A stretch of 64,000 nucleotides of DNA. It comes from UBA1764 sp045642565 (GTDB lineage Bacteria > Bacillota > Clostridia > Peptostreptococcales > Anaerovoracaceae). Made by a program: the position numbers and the translations under genes. Shown here one piece after another: positions 1 to 8,117 of this stretch; position 1 is the stretch's first letter, and every line of letters begins with the position of its first letter. The notes beneath the pieces are model-generated. The model saw only the letters and a program-made list of their open reading frames with translations, searched no databases and was not told the origin of the DNA. The stretch is from positions 62,001-126,000 of the forward strand of contig JAZUJE010000008.1 of NCBI GenBank assembly GCA_045642565.1, given 5' to 3'.

Positions 1-823
1 AGATTCCGGAAACTCCGGATTCTTCAAATACTTCTGCGATAGTAGTAGTTGCAGGGAAAATTACTATGTCGCTACCAAAGAGCATCATTAAAGGCATTAA
101 TACAAACCATCCTAAAATGCTTCCTGCAAACATATATGATGCTGTTTGTGGTCCGCAAATATAACCTACGCCTGCTAATGCCGGAAGGACATCAACACCA
201 AATGCAGAGCCTTTAAATTTATTAATTTGCCAGTTGATTTCACTTGGGAATATTTTTAATCCGTCAGCAATAAATTTGTACAGTGCTGCAATCCCTAAGC
301 CGGCAAATACGGTTCCTGATTTTGTATTGCCTTTTTCTCCGGCTTTAAGTACTTCTGCACAAGCTGTACCTTCCGGGTAGCCTAAGACACCATGCTCTTT
401 AACGATTAGAGCGTTGCGTAATGGGAGCATAATAAATACACCAAGCAGTCCACCACAAAGAGCAATTATGCTGAGGTTGAATAAACTTGGAACATCGCAT
501 ATGCCTTCTTTTGCCCACATAAATAGTGCAGGAATAGTAAAAATAATGCCGGATGCTACTGATTCTCCAGCAGAACCAATAGTTTGAACCATGTTGCTTT
601 CCAGAATTGAATTGCGCTTGAATAATATGCGCATAGTACCCATTGAAATAACAGCAGCAGGAACTGAAGCTGAAACAGTCATTCCAACTCGCAACCCCAA
701 ATAGGCATTAGCTGCACCGAATACAACCGACAAAACAATACCCACAATTATGGCAAATGGGGTAAATTCCGGCATTACGGTATCAGCTGAAATATAGGGC
801 TTAAACGTTTCTTTTTCGTTCAT
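1..823 (-). CDS. OPT-family oligopeptide/metal-chelate transporter, N-terminal part (runs off window start)
   Basis: Open frame read on the minus strand from ATG at 823 (preceded by AAGGAGA) to the window edge, about 274 residues, with the C-terminal part missing. After a short hydrophilic N-terminus (MNEKETFKPYISADTVMPEF) come several hydrophobic segments. The NAYLGLRVGMTVSASVPAAV-type stretch near residues 45-65 and the later SAGESVASGIIFTIPALF and GYPEGTACAEVL stretches are hallmarks of the OPT (oligopeptide transporter) family. Members import peptides or metal complexes across the cytoplasmic membrane by secondary transport. It has its own well-formed promoter and is transcribed divergently from the plsC-like gene. 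Substrate unknown. Confidence 0.85.
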   Translation of the reverse strand, partial: MNEKETFKPYISADTVMPEFTPFAIIVGIVLSVVFGAANAYLGLRVGMTVSASVPAAVISMGTMRILFKRNSILESNMVQTIGSAGESVASGIIFTIPALFMWAKEGICDVPSLFNLSIIALCGGLLGVFIMLPLRNALIVKEHGVLGYPEGTACAEVLKAGEKGNTKSGTVFAGLGIAALYKFIADGLKIFPSEINWQINKFKGSAFGVDVLPALAGVGYICGPQTASYMFAGSILGWFVLMPLMMLFGSDIVIFPATTTIAEVFEESGVSGI

Positions 824-859
824 TACTTTTCTCCTTTTATACAATAATATAGCGTGTAT

Positions 860-888
860 ATTATCGCTTCTTTTTATAATTTTGTCAA
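860..888 (-). promoter_or_regulatory. promoter of the OPT transporter gene
   Basis: On the minus strand a perfect TTGACA (883-888) lies 17 bases from GATAAT (860-865). The predicted start of transcription leaves a short leader with AAGGAGA before the ATG at 823. Confidence 0.7.
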
Positions 889-965
889 TTTTGCAAGCTT
901 CTTAGAAAATAGCCTAAATTTGTTGTATAATAAATAGATAGTAATTTCTCAAAGAATGGATTTTT

Positions 966-2180
966 ATGAGCAGACCTAAGCAATGGATTAAAAATAGACA
1001 TAAAGTGATAACGGCCCTTGTCAGACCGTTTTTGCGTGTAATAATTAGGTTAAAATACCATGCAAGGGTTGATTCTTTTGATCAAGAAGGTCATAGAAAT
1101 TGGCTTATTCTGGCAAATCATCAAACCGATTTTGATCAATTTTTTGTTTCTGCAGCATTTAAACATCCTGTTTACTATGTTGCAATGGATGATGTCTTTT
1201 CTAATGGTTTTGTATCAAGATTTATTGAATGGGCGGTTGCGCCTATTCCGATTTTGAAGGCTACTAAGGATATAAAAGCTGTTAAAAATTGCCTTCGAAT
1301 TGCAAAAGAGGGTGGCAATATTGCTTTATTTCCTGAAGGGAATAGGACTTACAGTGGAAAAACCTGCTATATAAAACCATCTGTTGCAGCTTTAGCTCAA
1401 AAGTTGGGCCTTCCTATAGCAATTTTCAGAATAGAGGGTGGCTATGGCGTTAAGCCTCGCTGGGCCGATAATATCAGGAACGGGGCTATGACTGCCGGAG
1501 TTCGTAAAATAATAGAGCCTCAAGAATATAAAGATTTATCTAAAGAGGAATTATACGAACTTATTTGTAAAGAGCTTTGTGTTGATGAAATTTGTTCATC
1601 CGGCATTTATGAAAGTAAGAAATCAGCAGAGAACCTTGAAAGAGTGTTTTATGTTTGTCCTGAATGCGGATTATCGGAGTTCACATCTGCGGCAAGTATA
1701 GTTTCTTGCACTCAATGTGGCAAAAGATATAAATATCTGCCTAATTTAAGACTTAAAGCATTAGATGGACAACGTAGTTTTGATACTATTGCCGATTGGT
1801 ATGATTATCAGGAAAATTTTGTCAGAAATTTAGATTTAACCAAATTCGGCAACAAGAATTTCTATGTAGAAAATGTTGATTTGTATAAAGTCGTTGTTTG
1901 CGTCGATAAGCAATTAATGCAAAGGTCGGTGCAGCTAAAGATGTACAATGATTGCATTACAATGCAGCTTCAAGACGGTTTGATTACTTTGTATTATGAT
2001 GATATTCTTGCTGTGGCTTGCATAAATGATCATAAGCTTAATATCATACATAAGGACGATGTGTATCAAATTCAAGGAAACAAGGGCTTTAATGCTCTTA
2101 AATATTGTAATATTTATTATCGCTATAAGTATATGCAAGAGGAACATTTAGATGGAGAGTTTCAGTTTTTGGGATTATGA
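966..2180 (+). CDS. PlsC-like 1-acylglycerol-3-phosphate acyltransferase with C-terminal zinc ribbon
   Basis: Residues about 40-180 form a lysophospholipid acyltransferase domain: the catalytic H(X4)D box is at residues 52-57 (NHQTDFD) and the phosphate-binding FPEGNRT box at 122-128. This family transfers an acyl chain to lysophosphatidic acid at the inner membrane face. At 404 residues it is about 160 longer than a plain PlsC: residues 231-251 hold a CPEC...CTQC four-cysteine zinc ribbon, followed by about 150 residues I do not recognise. A TATAAT at 926-931 could be its -10 but no good -35 is seen. The following gene starts inside this one (29 base overlap). The acyltransferase call is firm; the substrate is inferred. 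Confidence 0.8.
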   Translation: MSRPKQWIKNRHKVITALVRPFLRVIIRLKYHARVDSFDQEGHRNWLILANHQTDFDQFFVSAAFKHPVYYVAMDDVFSNGFVSRFIEWAVAPIPILKATKDIKAVKNCLRIAKEGGNIALFPEGNRTYSGKTCYIKPSVAALAQKLGLPIAIFRIEGGYGVKPRWADNIRNGAMTAGVRKIIEPQEYKDLSKEELYELICKELCVDEICSSGIYESKKSAENLERVFYVCPECGLSEFTSAASIVSCTQCGKRYKYLPNLRLKALDGQRSFDTIADWYDYQENFVRNLDLTKFGNKNFYVENVDLYKVVVCVDKQLMQRSVQLKMYNDCITMQLQDGLITLYYDDILAVACINDHKLNIIHKDDVYQIQGNKGFNALKYCNIYYRYKYMQEEHLDGEFQFLGL

Positions 2181-3549
2181 GGTGTGGGGCACATTTAATC
2201 TGATAGCTGTGCTACTGATTAGTTTGCTTGCTGCTAATTCACTTAAAAAAGTAATACCTGCTTTAAAACAATCTCTTATTCCATCATCAGTATTAGGTGG
2301 AATACTTGTTTTGATTGTTTCAATCATATATGAAGCAAAAACGGGAAATCGTATGCTTGATACCAATTTCTTCGGTGGTAATGGAAGTGGTGTTTTAGAA
2401 ATATTCACCTATCATTGCCTTGCGCTTGGTTTTATTGCAACTACTTTAAAACCATCTAATGGGAAATTCGGTAAAGAGAGGACTCGAGAGATTTTTGATA
2501 CCGGTGTTACAACAGTTTCCACATACTTACTTCAGGCTGTTTTGGGAATAAGCATTACATTAATAGCATCATTGATTTCATCTAAAATTTTCCCTGCTGC
2601 CGGAGTTTTGCTTCCTTTTGGATACGGGCAAGGTACAGGACAGGCTTTAAATTACGGTAATATTTATGAGCTTGAACATGGCTTTGTTGGGGGAAAGAGC
2701 TTTGGTTTAACTATTGCAGCGTTGGGATTTTTAAGTGCAAGTATTGGTGGTGTTATCCATCTGAATATATTAAAACGCAAGGGCTTAAATTACGATTGGA
2801 ATCATGAGGATAGAGAGACCGAACGTTTGCGTCTTCAGGATATTCAAGGCAAAGATGAGATTCCTATGAATGGAAGTATTGATAAACTGACAATGCAGTT
2901 AGTGCTTATTTTCCTTGCTTATCTTATAGCTTATGGTGCTATGGCCGGGCTTGGCACTATACTTACATCTTTAAAATCTATTTTGTTTGGATTTAATTTT
3001 CTTCTTGGTGTAATCGCTGCTACGGTAATTAAGTCTATAAACAATTGGCTTATGAAAAAAGGCTTTGTTAAGCGTCAGCATATCAGTCCGTTTTTAATGA
3101 CAAGGCTTAGCGGATTTTTCTTTGATTTGATGATTGTTGCCGGAATTGCGGCTATTCGTATAGATATAATCAACGACTATTGGTTAGTAATTATAATTCT
3201 TGGAATTGTTGGCGCATTATCTACATACGTTTACAATCGCTATATTGCAAAAACTTTATTTCCTAAATATTCTGAAGAGCAATTCATGGTTATGTATGGT
3301 ATGTTAACAGGAACTGCAAGCACGGGAATTATTTTACTTAGAGAACTTGATCCTGATTTTGAAACGCCGGCATCGGAAAACCTGGTATATCAAAATTTCC
3401 CTGCGATGGTATTTGGATTCCCAATTATGCTGCTTGCTGCAATTGCTCCGGTTCAACCTGTGCTGACTTTAATTTTGATTGTAATCTTTTTCATTGTTAT
3501 GAACTTGATTTTATTTAGAAGGCAGATTTTTAAGAAAAAAGCAAAATGA
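2152..3549 (+). CDS. GltS-like sodium/glutamate symporter family protein
   Basis: A 465-residue polytopic membrane protein with about 10-12 hydrophobic segments. The N-terminal IPSSVLGG loop, the FGYGQGTGQALNYG stretch (about residues 157-170) and a second TGTASTGIILL element near residue 385 resemble the paired re-entrant loops of the ESS/GltS sodium:glutamate symporters, which usually have about 400 residues. It probably imports glutamate or another carboxylate with sodium. It overlaps the upstream acyltransferase gene by 29 bases and the downstream ylmH by 4 bases, so the three are probably co-transcribed and translationally coupled. Substrate is inferred from the family only. Confidence 0.7.
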   Translation: MESFSFWDYEVWGTFNLIAVLLISLLAANSLKKVIPALKQSLIPSSVLGGILVLIVSIIYEAKTGNRMLDTNFFGGNGSGVLEIFTYHCLALGFIATTLKPSNGKFGKERTREIFDTGVTTVSTYLLQAVLGISITLIASLISSKIFPAAGVLLPFGYGQGTGQALNYGNIYELEHGFVGGKSFGLTIAALGFLSASIGGVIHLNILKRKGLNYDWNHEDRETERLRLQDIQGKDEIPMNGSIDKLTMQLVLIFLAYLIAYGAMAGLGTILTSLKSILFGFNFLLGVIAATVIKSINNWLMKKGFVKRQHISPFLMTRLSGFFFDLMIVAGIAAIRIDIINDYWLVIIILGIVGALSTYVYNRYIAKTLFPKYSEEQFMVMYGMLTGTASTGIILLRELDPDFETPASENLVYQNFPAMVFGFPIMLLAAIAPVQPVLTLILIVIFFIVMNLILFRRQIFKKKAK

Positions 3550-4289
3550 CAAAAGAAGACAGCATTTTGCTGAAGCAAATTGAAGATAAAAAAAGACAAT
3601 GTGAAGAGCAGTATTGCGAAAGCTATACTGCTTTTTTGGATGTTCATCAAATAGCTTTGGCTGAGAATGAATTCAAATTTACCAAACATAAGTTGTATGG
3701 CGGATATGATGATGCCGAGCGGAGAATCATAGTATTCCTTCCCGACTATTTGGATGACATTAGTGACGATCCTTTGGAAATTTTAAGAGTTAGAATACCA
3801 AAAGGGGGTAAAACTCTCGGACATAGAGACTATTTGGGTTCAATATTAAGCCTTGGAATTGACAGAAATGTTACCGGCGATATCATTGTTCGAGATTTTG
3901 GCGCTGATATAATCATATTAAAAAGTATGGAAGAATTTTTACTTGCAAATTATAATCAGGCAGGGCACACTAAACTTAGCGTCGAAATTCTTCCTATATC
4001 TGAACTGGATTTAGGCGAAGTGCATACGAGTATTAAACATGATACAGTTGCATCTTTAAGGCTGGACAATATAGTCGGAAGTGCCTTTAATTTATCAAGA
4101 ACTAAAGCTCAGGAATTTATAAAATCGGGAATAGTTTTTGTTGATAATATTCAATGCGAAAAGTACGATAAGGAGATTGCTGAAAATTCCAAAATAGTTT
4201 TGAGGGGCAAGGGAAAGGTCGTGCTAAAGAGCATTGGCAATAAAACACGAAAAGACAGAATTTATATAGAATTGGAAATATATGGATAG
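3546..4289 (+). CDS. ylmH: YlmH-type S4-domain RNA-binding protein
   Basis: 247 residues. The N-terminal two thirds carry the YlmH pattern (GHRDYLGSILSLGIDRNVTGDI near residues 95-115), and residues about 175-245 are an S4 RNA-binding domain (RLDNIVGSAFNLSRTKAQEFI...GIVFVDN). YlmH homologues bind ribosomal RNA or stalled large subunits and are linked to ribosome quality control in Bacillus; an rqcH homologue also occurs in this window at 47.6-49.2 kb. ATG overlaps the preceding stop (ATGA), and the next gene starts 8 bases before its end. Confidence 0.85.
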   Translation: MTKEDSILLKQIEDKKRQCEEQYCESYTAFLDVHQIALAENEFKFTKHKLYGGYDDAERRIIVFLPDYLDDISDDPLEILRVRIPKGGKTLGHRDYLGSILSLGIDRNVTGDIIVRDFGADIIILKSMEEFLLANYNQAGHTKLSVEILPISELDLGEVHTSIKHDTVASLRLDNIVGSAFNLSRTKAQEFIKSGIVFVDNIQCEKYDKEIAENSKIVLRGKGKVVLKSIGNKTRKDRIYIELEIYG

Positions 4290-4851
4290 TAAATCTAAAC
4301 TTAGCATCTTAAAAATGGTTGTTGCCGCTATGTGTATAGCTATAGGGCTTATTTTGCCGTTTTTAACAGGACAAATTCATGCAATAGGGAATATGCTTTG
4401 CCCTATGCATATACCTGTTTTAATTGCGGGTTTTCTTCTTGGGGCTAAATATGGTTTTATAGTTGGCTTTATTACGCCTTTGTTTAGGAGCATTTTGTTC
4501 GGAATGCCTGTTATGTATCCGGGGGCCTTGGCAATGGCCTTTGAATTGGCTACTTATGGTATTGTTGCCGCAGTTATGCACGATATATTCAGAAAAGCCT
4601 TATATGGGAAAATAAGGGGAAAGAACAAACATTATGCTGTTTTGTATATTTCTCTGATAATTGCCATGATTTCGGGCCGAATAGTATATGGAATTGTGCG
4701 CTTTGCGATGCTGGGAATTGTCGGTACTGAGTTCTCAATTTCGATGTGGCTTGTGATAGAATTTGCCAATTCCTGGCCTGGTATAATTTTACAATTAGTA
4801 ATAATTCCACCGCTTGTAAGGTGGTTACAATGTTTAATGCCTAGACGATAA
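4282..4851 (+). CDS. ECF transporter S component (substrate unknown)
   Basis: 189 residues, five or six hydrophobic segments, with the typical S-component start (SILKMVVAAMCIAIGLILPF), a HIPVLIAGFLLGAKYGFIVGFITPLF segment and the GMP(V/A)MYPGALAMAFELATYG loop seen in vitamin or small-metabolite S subunits. S components bind the ligand and pair with a shared EcfA-EcfA'-EcfT module, which is not in this window. Overlaps ylmH by 8 bases. No riboswitch precedes it, so the ligand cannot be inferred. Confidence 0.75.
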   Translation: MDSKSKLSILKMVVAAMCIAIGLILPFLTGQIHAIGNMLCPMHIPVLIAGFLLGAKYGFIVGFITPLFRSILFGMPVMYPGALAMAFELATYGIVAAVMHDIFRKALYGKIRGKNKHYAVLYISLIIAMISGRIVYGIVRFAMLGIVGTEFSISMWLVIEFANSWPGIILQLVIIPPLVRWLQCLMPRR

Positions 4852-4869
4852 ATAGTCTGGGCATTTTTC
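4836..4869 (+). terminator. intrinsic terminator overlapping the S-component stop codon
   Basis: AATGCCTAGAC and AGTCTGGGCATT form an 11 bp stem (one G-T pair) followed by a short T run. The 5' arm is the last codons of the gene, so the terminator closes the plsC-gltS-ylmH-S-component unit. Confidence 0.7.
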
Positions 4870-4958
4870 ATTTTGCATATTATTGTAGAAAAAAGCCAGT
4901 TGTTGTATACTTAAAAGTGGGTAGATTTGCAAAAAATTGAGGATTTTAAATATTAACT

Positions 4959-5756
4959 ATGCATGAAGAATTATTGAAAACTGCGGAAACAGATGAGGCT
5001 GCTGTAAAGCGCCTTGTTGATGTTATAGCGGTTCTTAGAGCTCCCGGAGGATGTCCTTGGGATAGAGAACAGACACATGAGAGTTTAAAAAAGCCTATGA
5101 TAGAGGAGGCTTATGAAGTAGTAGAGGCTATTGAAAATTGTGATGACGCTAATCTTAGGGAAGAATTAGGTGATGTGCTTTTACAAGTTGTCTTTCATGC
5201 CAATATTGCTCGTGAGGAAAATCGTTTTGCTTTAAGAGATGTCGCAAACGAAGAATGTGAAAAAATGATTAGAAGGCATCCTCATGTATTTGGAAATGTT
5301 CCAAACAATATGGATGCAAAAGGGGTCTTATCTCAGTGGGATGATATAAAGAAACTTGAGAAAAAAGATCAAACGCAAACTGAATCAATGATGGCTATTC
5401 CAAGAGCCTTACCTTCACTGTATAGAGCAGAAAAGGTTCAAAGAAAGGCAGCAAAAATCGGTTTTGATTGGGATGATGTTTCCGGAGCTTTTGAAAAAGT
5501 AGCAGAAGAAAGTTCTGAGATTAAGGAGGCTATGAATTCTAAAAACCAGGAAGATATAGCGAAAGAAGTCGGTGATTTATTGTTTGCGGCAGTTAATGTT
5601 TCAAGAATGCTTGGGGTAGACCCTGAAGAAGCTTTGAATTCGACAACTGCAAAATTTATAAGGCGTTTTAAATATGTTGAAGATGGTATGAAAACAGGCA
5701 TGAGCCTCGAAGAGCTTGATAAGCTTTGGAACGAGGCAAAAGCTAAAGGTTTATAA
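4959..5756 (+). CDS. mazG: MazG nucleoside triphosphate pyrophosphohydrolase
   Basis: 265 residues with two MazG folds. The first has GGCPWDREQTHESL, the metal-binding EEAYEVVEAI and EELGDVLLQVVFHA (residues about 30-90); the second has EESSEIKEAM and EVGDLLFAAVNVSRML (about 180-220). MazG hydrolyses NTPs to NMP and pyrophosphate and acts as a house-cleaning enzyme. The start is set by an in-frame stop just upstream; the nearest Shine-Dalgarno-like GAGG is 17 bases away, so initiation may be weak. About 90 bases separate it from the upstream terminator. Confidence 0.9.
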   Translation: MHEELLKTAETDEAAVKRLVDVIAVLRAPGGCPWDREQTHESLKKPMIEEAYEVVEAIENCDDANLREELGDVLLQVVFHANIAREENRFALRDVANEECEKMIRRHPHVFGNVPNNMDAKGVLSQWDDIKKLEKKDQTQTESMMAIPRALPSLYRAEKVQRKAAKIGFDWDDVSGAFEKVAEESSEIKEAMNSKNQEDIAKEVGDLLFAAVNVSRMLGVDPEEALNSTTAKFIRRFKYVEDGMKTGMSLEELDKLWNEAKAKGL

Positions 5757-5787
5757 ATAAATTTAAGATAATTTTTAGGAGGGAAAA

Positions 5788-7284
5788 ATGGCTTACGATG
5801 GATTTGCAATTGATGAGTACCTTGATGCTGCAGAGGTAACAAAAGAACTTGATGAATTAATTAAAAAACCAATTTATTCTATTAAGCCTGAAAAGCTTAA
5901 GGAATATGAAACAGATTACTTCGATGCAAAATGTGCTAAAAGCAAAGCAATGATTAACGATGCCAAGGAAGTAATTCCTGGCGGAGTTCAGCATAACCTT
6001 GCTTTTAACCATCCATTTCCAATTGTAATTGAAAAAGCAGAAGGAGCAAAACTTTACGATATCGATGGAAACTGGTATTACGATTTGCTTCAGGCAGGTG
6101 GACCAACTATCTTAGGAAGTAATGATCCTGTAGTAAGAGATGCTGTTATTGACTTACTTAAGACTTGTGGTCCATCAACAGGACTTTTCCATGAATATGA
6201 ATACAAGCTTGCAAAAAAGATTAGTGAATGTGTTCCAAGTGTTGATAAGTTTAGAATGCTTGGTAGCGGTACCGAAGCTTGCATGTGTGCACTTCGTGTT
6301 GCAAGATTAAAAACAGGCAAGAAAAATGTTTTAAAAATGGGTGGCGCTTATCATGGTTGGTCTGATCAGCTTGCTTATGGTATGAGAGTTCCTGGAACAA
6401 AGGGTCTTCAAAGTCCTGGTGTTCCAAACTTTGTATTTAAGCATACAGATGAATTCTTCCCTAATGATTTGGAAGATCTTGAAAGAAAGCTTAAGAAAAA
6501 TGTTGCTAATGGCGGAACAGCTGCTGTATATATTGAGCCTGTTGGCCCGGAATCAGGAACAAGACCTGTATCAAAAGAATTTGTTCGTGGTTGTGAATTC
6601 TTAGCTCACAAGTATGGTGCATTACTTGTTTGTGATGAAGTTGTTTCAGGATTTAGAATTGGGCTTTCCGGAGCTCAAGGCTTTTATGATATAAACCCTG
6701 ATTTAACTATATTCGGAAAAATTATTGCAGGCGGTTATCCTGGTGCAGGCGGAGTTGGCGGACACGAAGATTGTATGGCATACCTTGGTGCTGGATTAGA
6801 TAACTCCGGCAAGAAGGTTACTAAGGCAATGTGCGGTGGTACAATGGCTGCTACTCCGGTTTCATGTGTTGCCGGATATACTGCAATTTGCGAGATTGAA
6901 AAGAGAAATGCATGCGAGATAGCCGGAAGAATGGGCGACAGATTAATTAAAGGTATTCAGGAAAGTATTAAGAAATATGAATTACCGTTTGTTGCTTTTA
7001 ACCAAGGCTCAATTTGCCATCTTGATACAGTAGGAACAATGCACTTTGCGATTGATTGGAAGAAACCATGGACTATTCCTGAAATTCTTAACCAGACTGA
7101 TGCAAGAAAGAAAGAAATGCAACATATGGGTGCTGCATATATGGCAGAGGGCGTTGTAACACTTGCAGGTTCAAGACTTTATACAAGTGCTGCATATACT
7201 GAAGAAATGATTGATGATGTAATTTCAAGATTTGATAAAGTATTTGCAAACTGTGGTAAGTTAACAAAAGAAAGTAAGAAGTAG
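5788..7284 (+). CDS. class III aminotransferase, glutamate-1-semialdehyde-aminomutase-like
   Basis: 498-residue PLP enzyme of fold type I. It shows VIPGGVQHNLAFN (substrate-side start of GSAM-like proteins), the cofactor-phosphate loop GSGTEACMCALRVARL, the aspartate box VCDEVVSGFR and the Schiff-base lysine in FGKIIAGGYPG (K311). It is about 60 residues longer than HemL, mainly an N-terminal extension. No other tetrapyrrole gene is near; instead it heads a unit with an aldolase, a FGGY kinase and a sugar importer, so it probably transaminates or moves an amino group on a sugar-derived compound. Strong Shine-Dalgarno (AGGAGG) before the ATG. The family is firm, the substrate unknown. Confidence 0.8.
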   Translation: MAYDGFAIDEYLDAAEVTKELDELIKKPIYSIKPEKLKEYETDYFDAKCAKSKAMINDAKEVIPGGVQHNLAFNHPFPIVIEKAEGAKLYDIDGNWYYDLLQAGGPTILGSNDPVVRDAVIDLLKTCGPSTGLFHEYEYKLAKKISECVPSVDKFRMLGSGTEACMCALRVARLKTGKKNVLKMGGAYHGWSDQLAYGMRVPGTKGLQSPGVPNFVFKHTDEFFPNDLEDLERKLKKNVANGGTAAVYIEPVGPESGTRPVSKEFVRGCEFLAHKYGALLVCDEVVSGFRIGLSGAQGFYDINPDLTIFGKIIAGGYPGAGGVGGHEDCMAYLGAGLDNSGKKVTKAMCGGTMAATPVSCVAGYTAICEIEKRNACEIAGRMGDRLIKGIQESIKKYELPFVAFNQGSICHLDTVGTMHFAIDWKKPWTIPEILNQTDARKKEMQHMGAAYMAEGVVTLAGSRLYTSAAYTEEMIDDVISRFDKVFANCGKLTKESKK

Positions 7285-7286
7285 TT

Positions 7287-8117
7287 ATGTATTATTCAGA
7301 AAATGAAGCAAGAGAAATTGTAATTGAAGCCGGACATAGACTTCTTGAATCAGGTCTTATTGCTCGTACCTGGGGTAATATTAGTGCTCGTATTTCAAAA
7401 AATGAGTTTATTATTACGCCAAGCGGCCTTGCATATGACACATTAAAGGCCGAGCAGTTGGTTAAAGTTCGTTGTGATGATTTAAGTTATGATGGAAAAA
7501 TTAAACCAAGCAGCGAAAAGGGTGTGCATGCAATTTCTTATATTCTAAGACCGGAAGTTAGCTTTATAATTCATACGCATCAATTCTATGCTACTGCCAT
7601 TAGTATCGAAGGTAAAAATACTAAAATGGCTGCAAGCAGTGAGTACGGTCTTCCAGGTACAGATAAGCTAAAAGAAAAGCTGATGGTTTCTATTTCTAAG
7701 AATCCTGATAAACATGCATTCTTTATGCAAAGGCATGGAGCTTTATGCCTTGGAACTTCTTATGACGATGCTTTTAGGATTGCTGATGAACTTGAACAGG
7801 AATGCAAAGCATTGTTTAAAGAGGTTGTGAAGGTTGAAGATTACATTGCAGCATGTGCTAAAAGCAAAACATCATTGAGGGCATATATTGATGATTTCGC
7901 TCAAATTCTCGGACCAAGTGTTGATCTTAAGAAACCTTTATCAGAGATTTGTAGTGGTAATGATGCTGATGCAGAGCTTATGATTCTTGAAAAGAATTGT
8001 GCTGCAGCACTTTATTCAAAGGCAAAGAAATTAAAGCCGATGGGAATCCTTGATTCCAATCTTCAAAGAGCTTTTTATTTAGCAAAGTATTCAAAGTTAA
8101 AGGATAAAGCAAGATGA
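7287..8117 (+). CDS. class II aldolase/adducin family protein (AraD/FucA-like)
   Basis: 276 residues. The N-terminal part has the family pattern SGLIARTWGNISARI and ITPSGLAYDTL; the zinc ligands are seen in IIHTHQFYATA (HxH, near residue 95) and the third histidine in MQRHGALCLG (near residue 150). Family members cleave a sugar phosphate to dihydroxyacetone phosphate and an aldehyde, or epimerise pentulose phosphates. About 60 extra residues follow the usual domain. It lies 2 bases after the aminotransferase and overlaps the kinase by 4 bases, suggesting a kinase-then-aldolase order of reaction. Confidence 0.8.
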   Translation: MYYSENEAREIVIEAGHRLLESGLIARTWGNISARISKNEFIITPSGLAYDTLKAEQLVKVRCDDLSYDGKIKPSSEKGVHAISYILRPEVSFIIHTHQFYATAISIEGKNTKMAASSEYGLPGTDKLKEKLMVSISKNPDKHAFFMQRHGALCLGTSYDDAFRIADELEQECKALFKEVVKVEDYIAACAKSKTSLRAYIDDFAQILGPSVDLKKPLSEICSGNDADAELMILEKNCAAALYSKAKKLKPMGILDSNLQRAFYLAKYSKLKDKAR

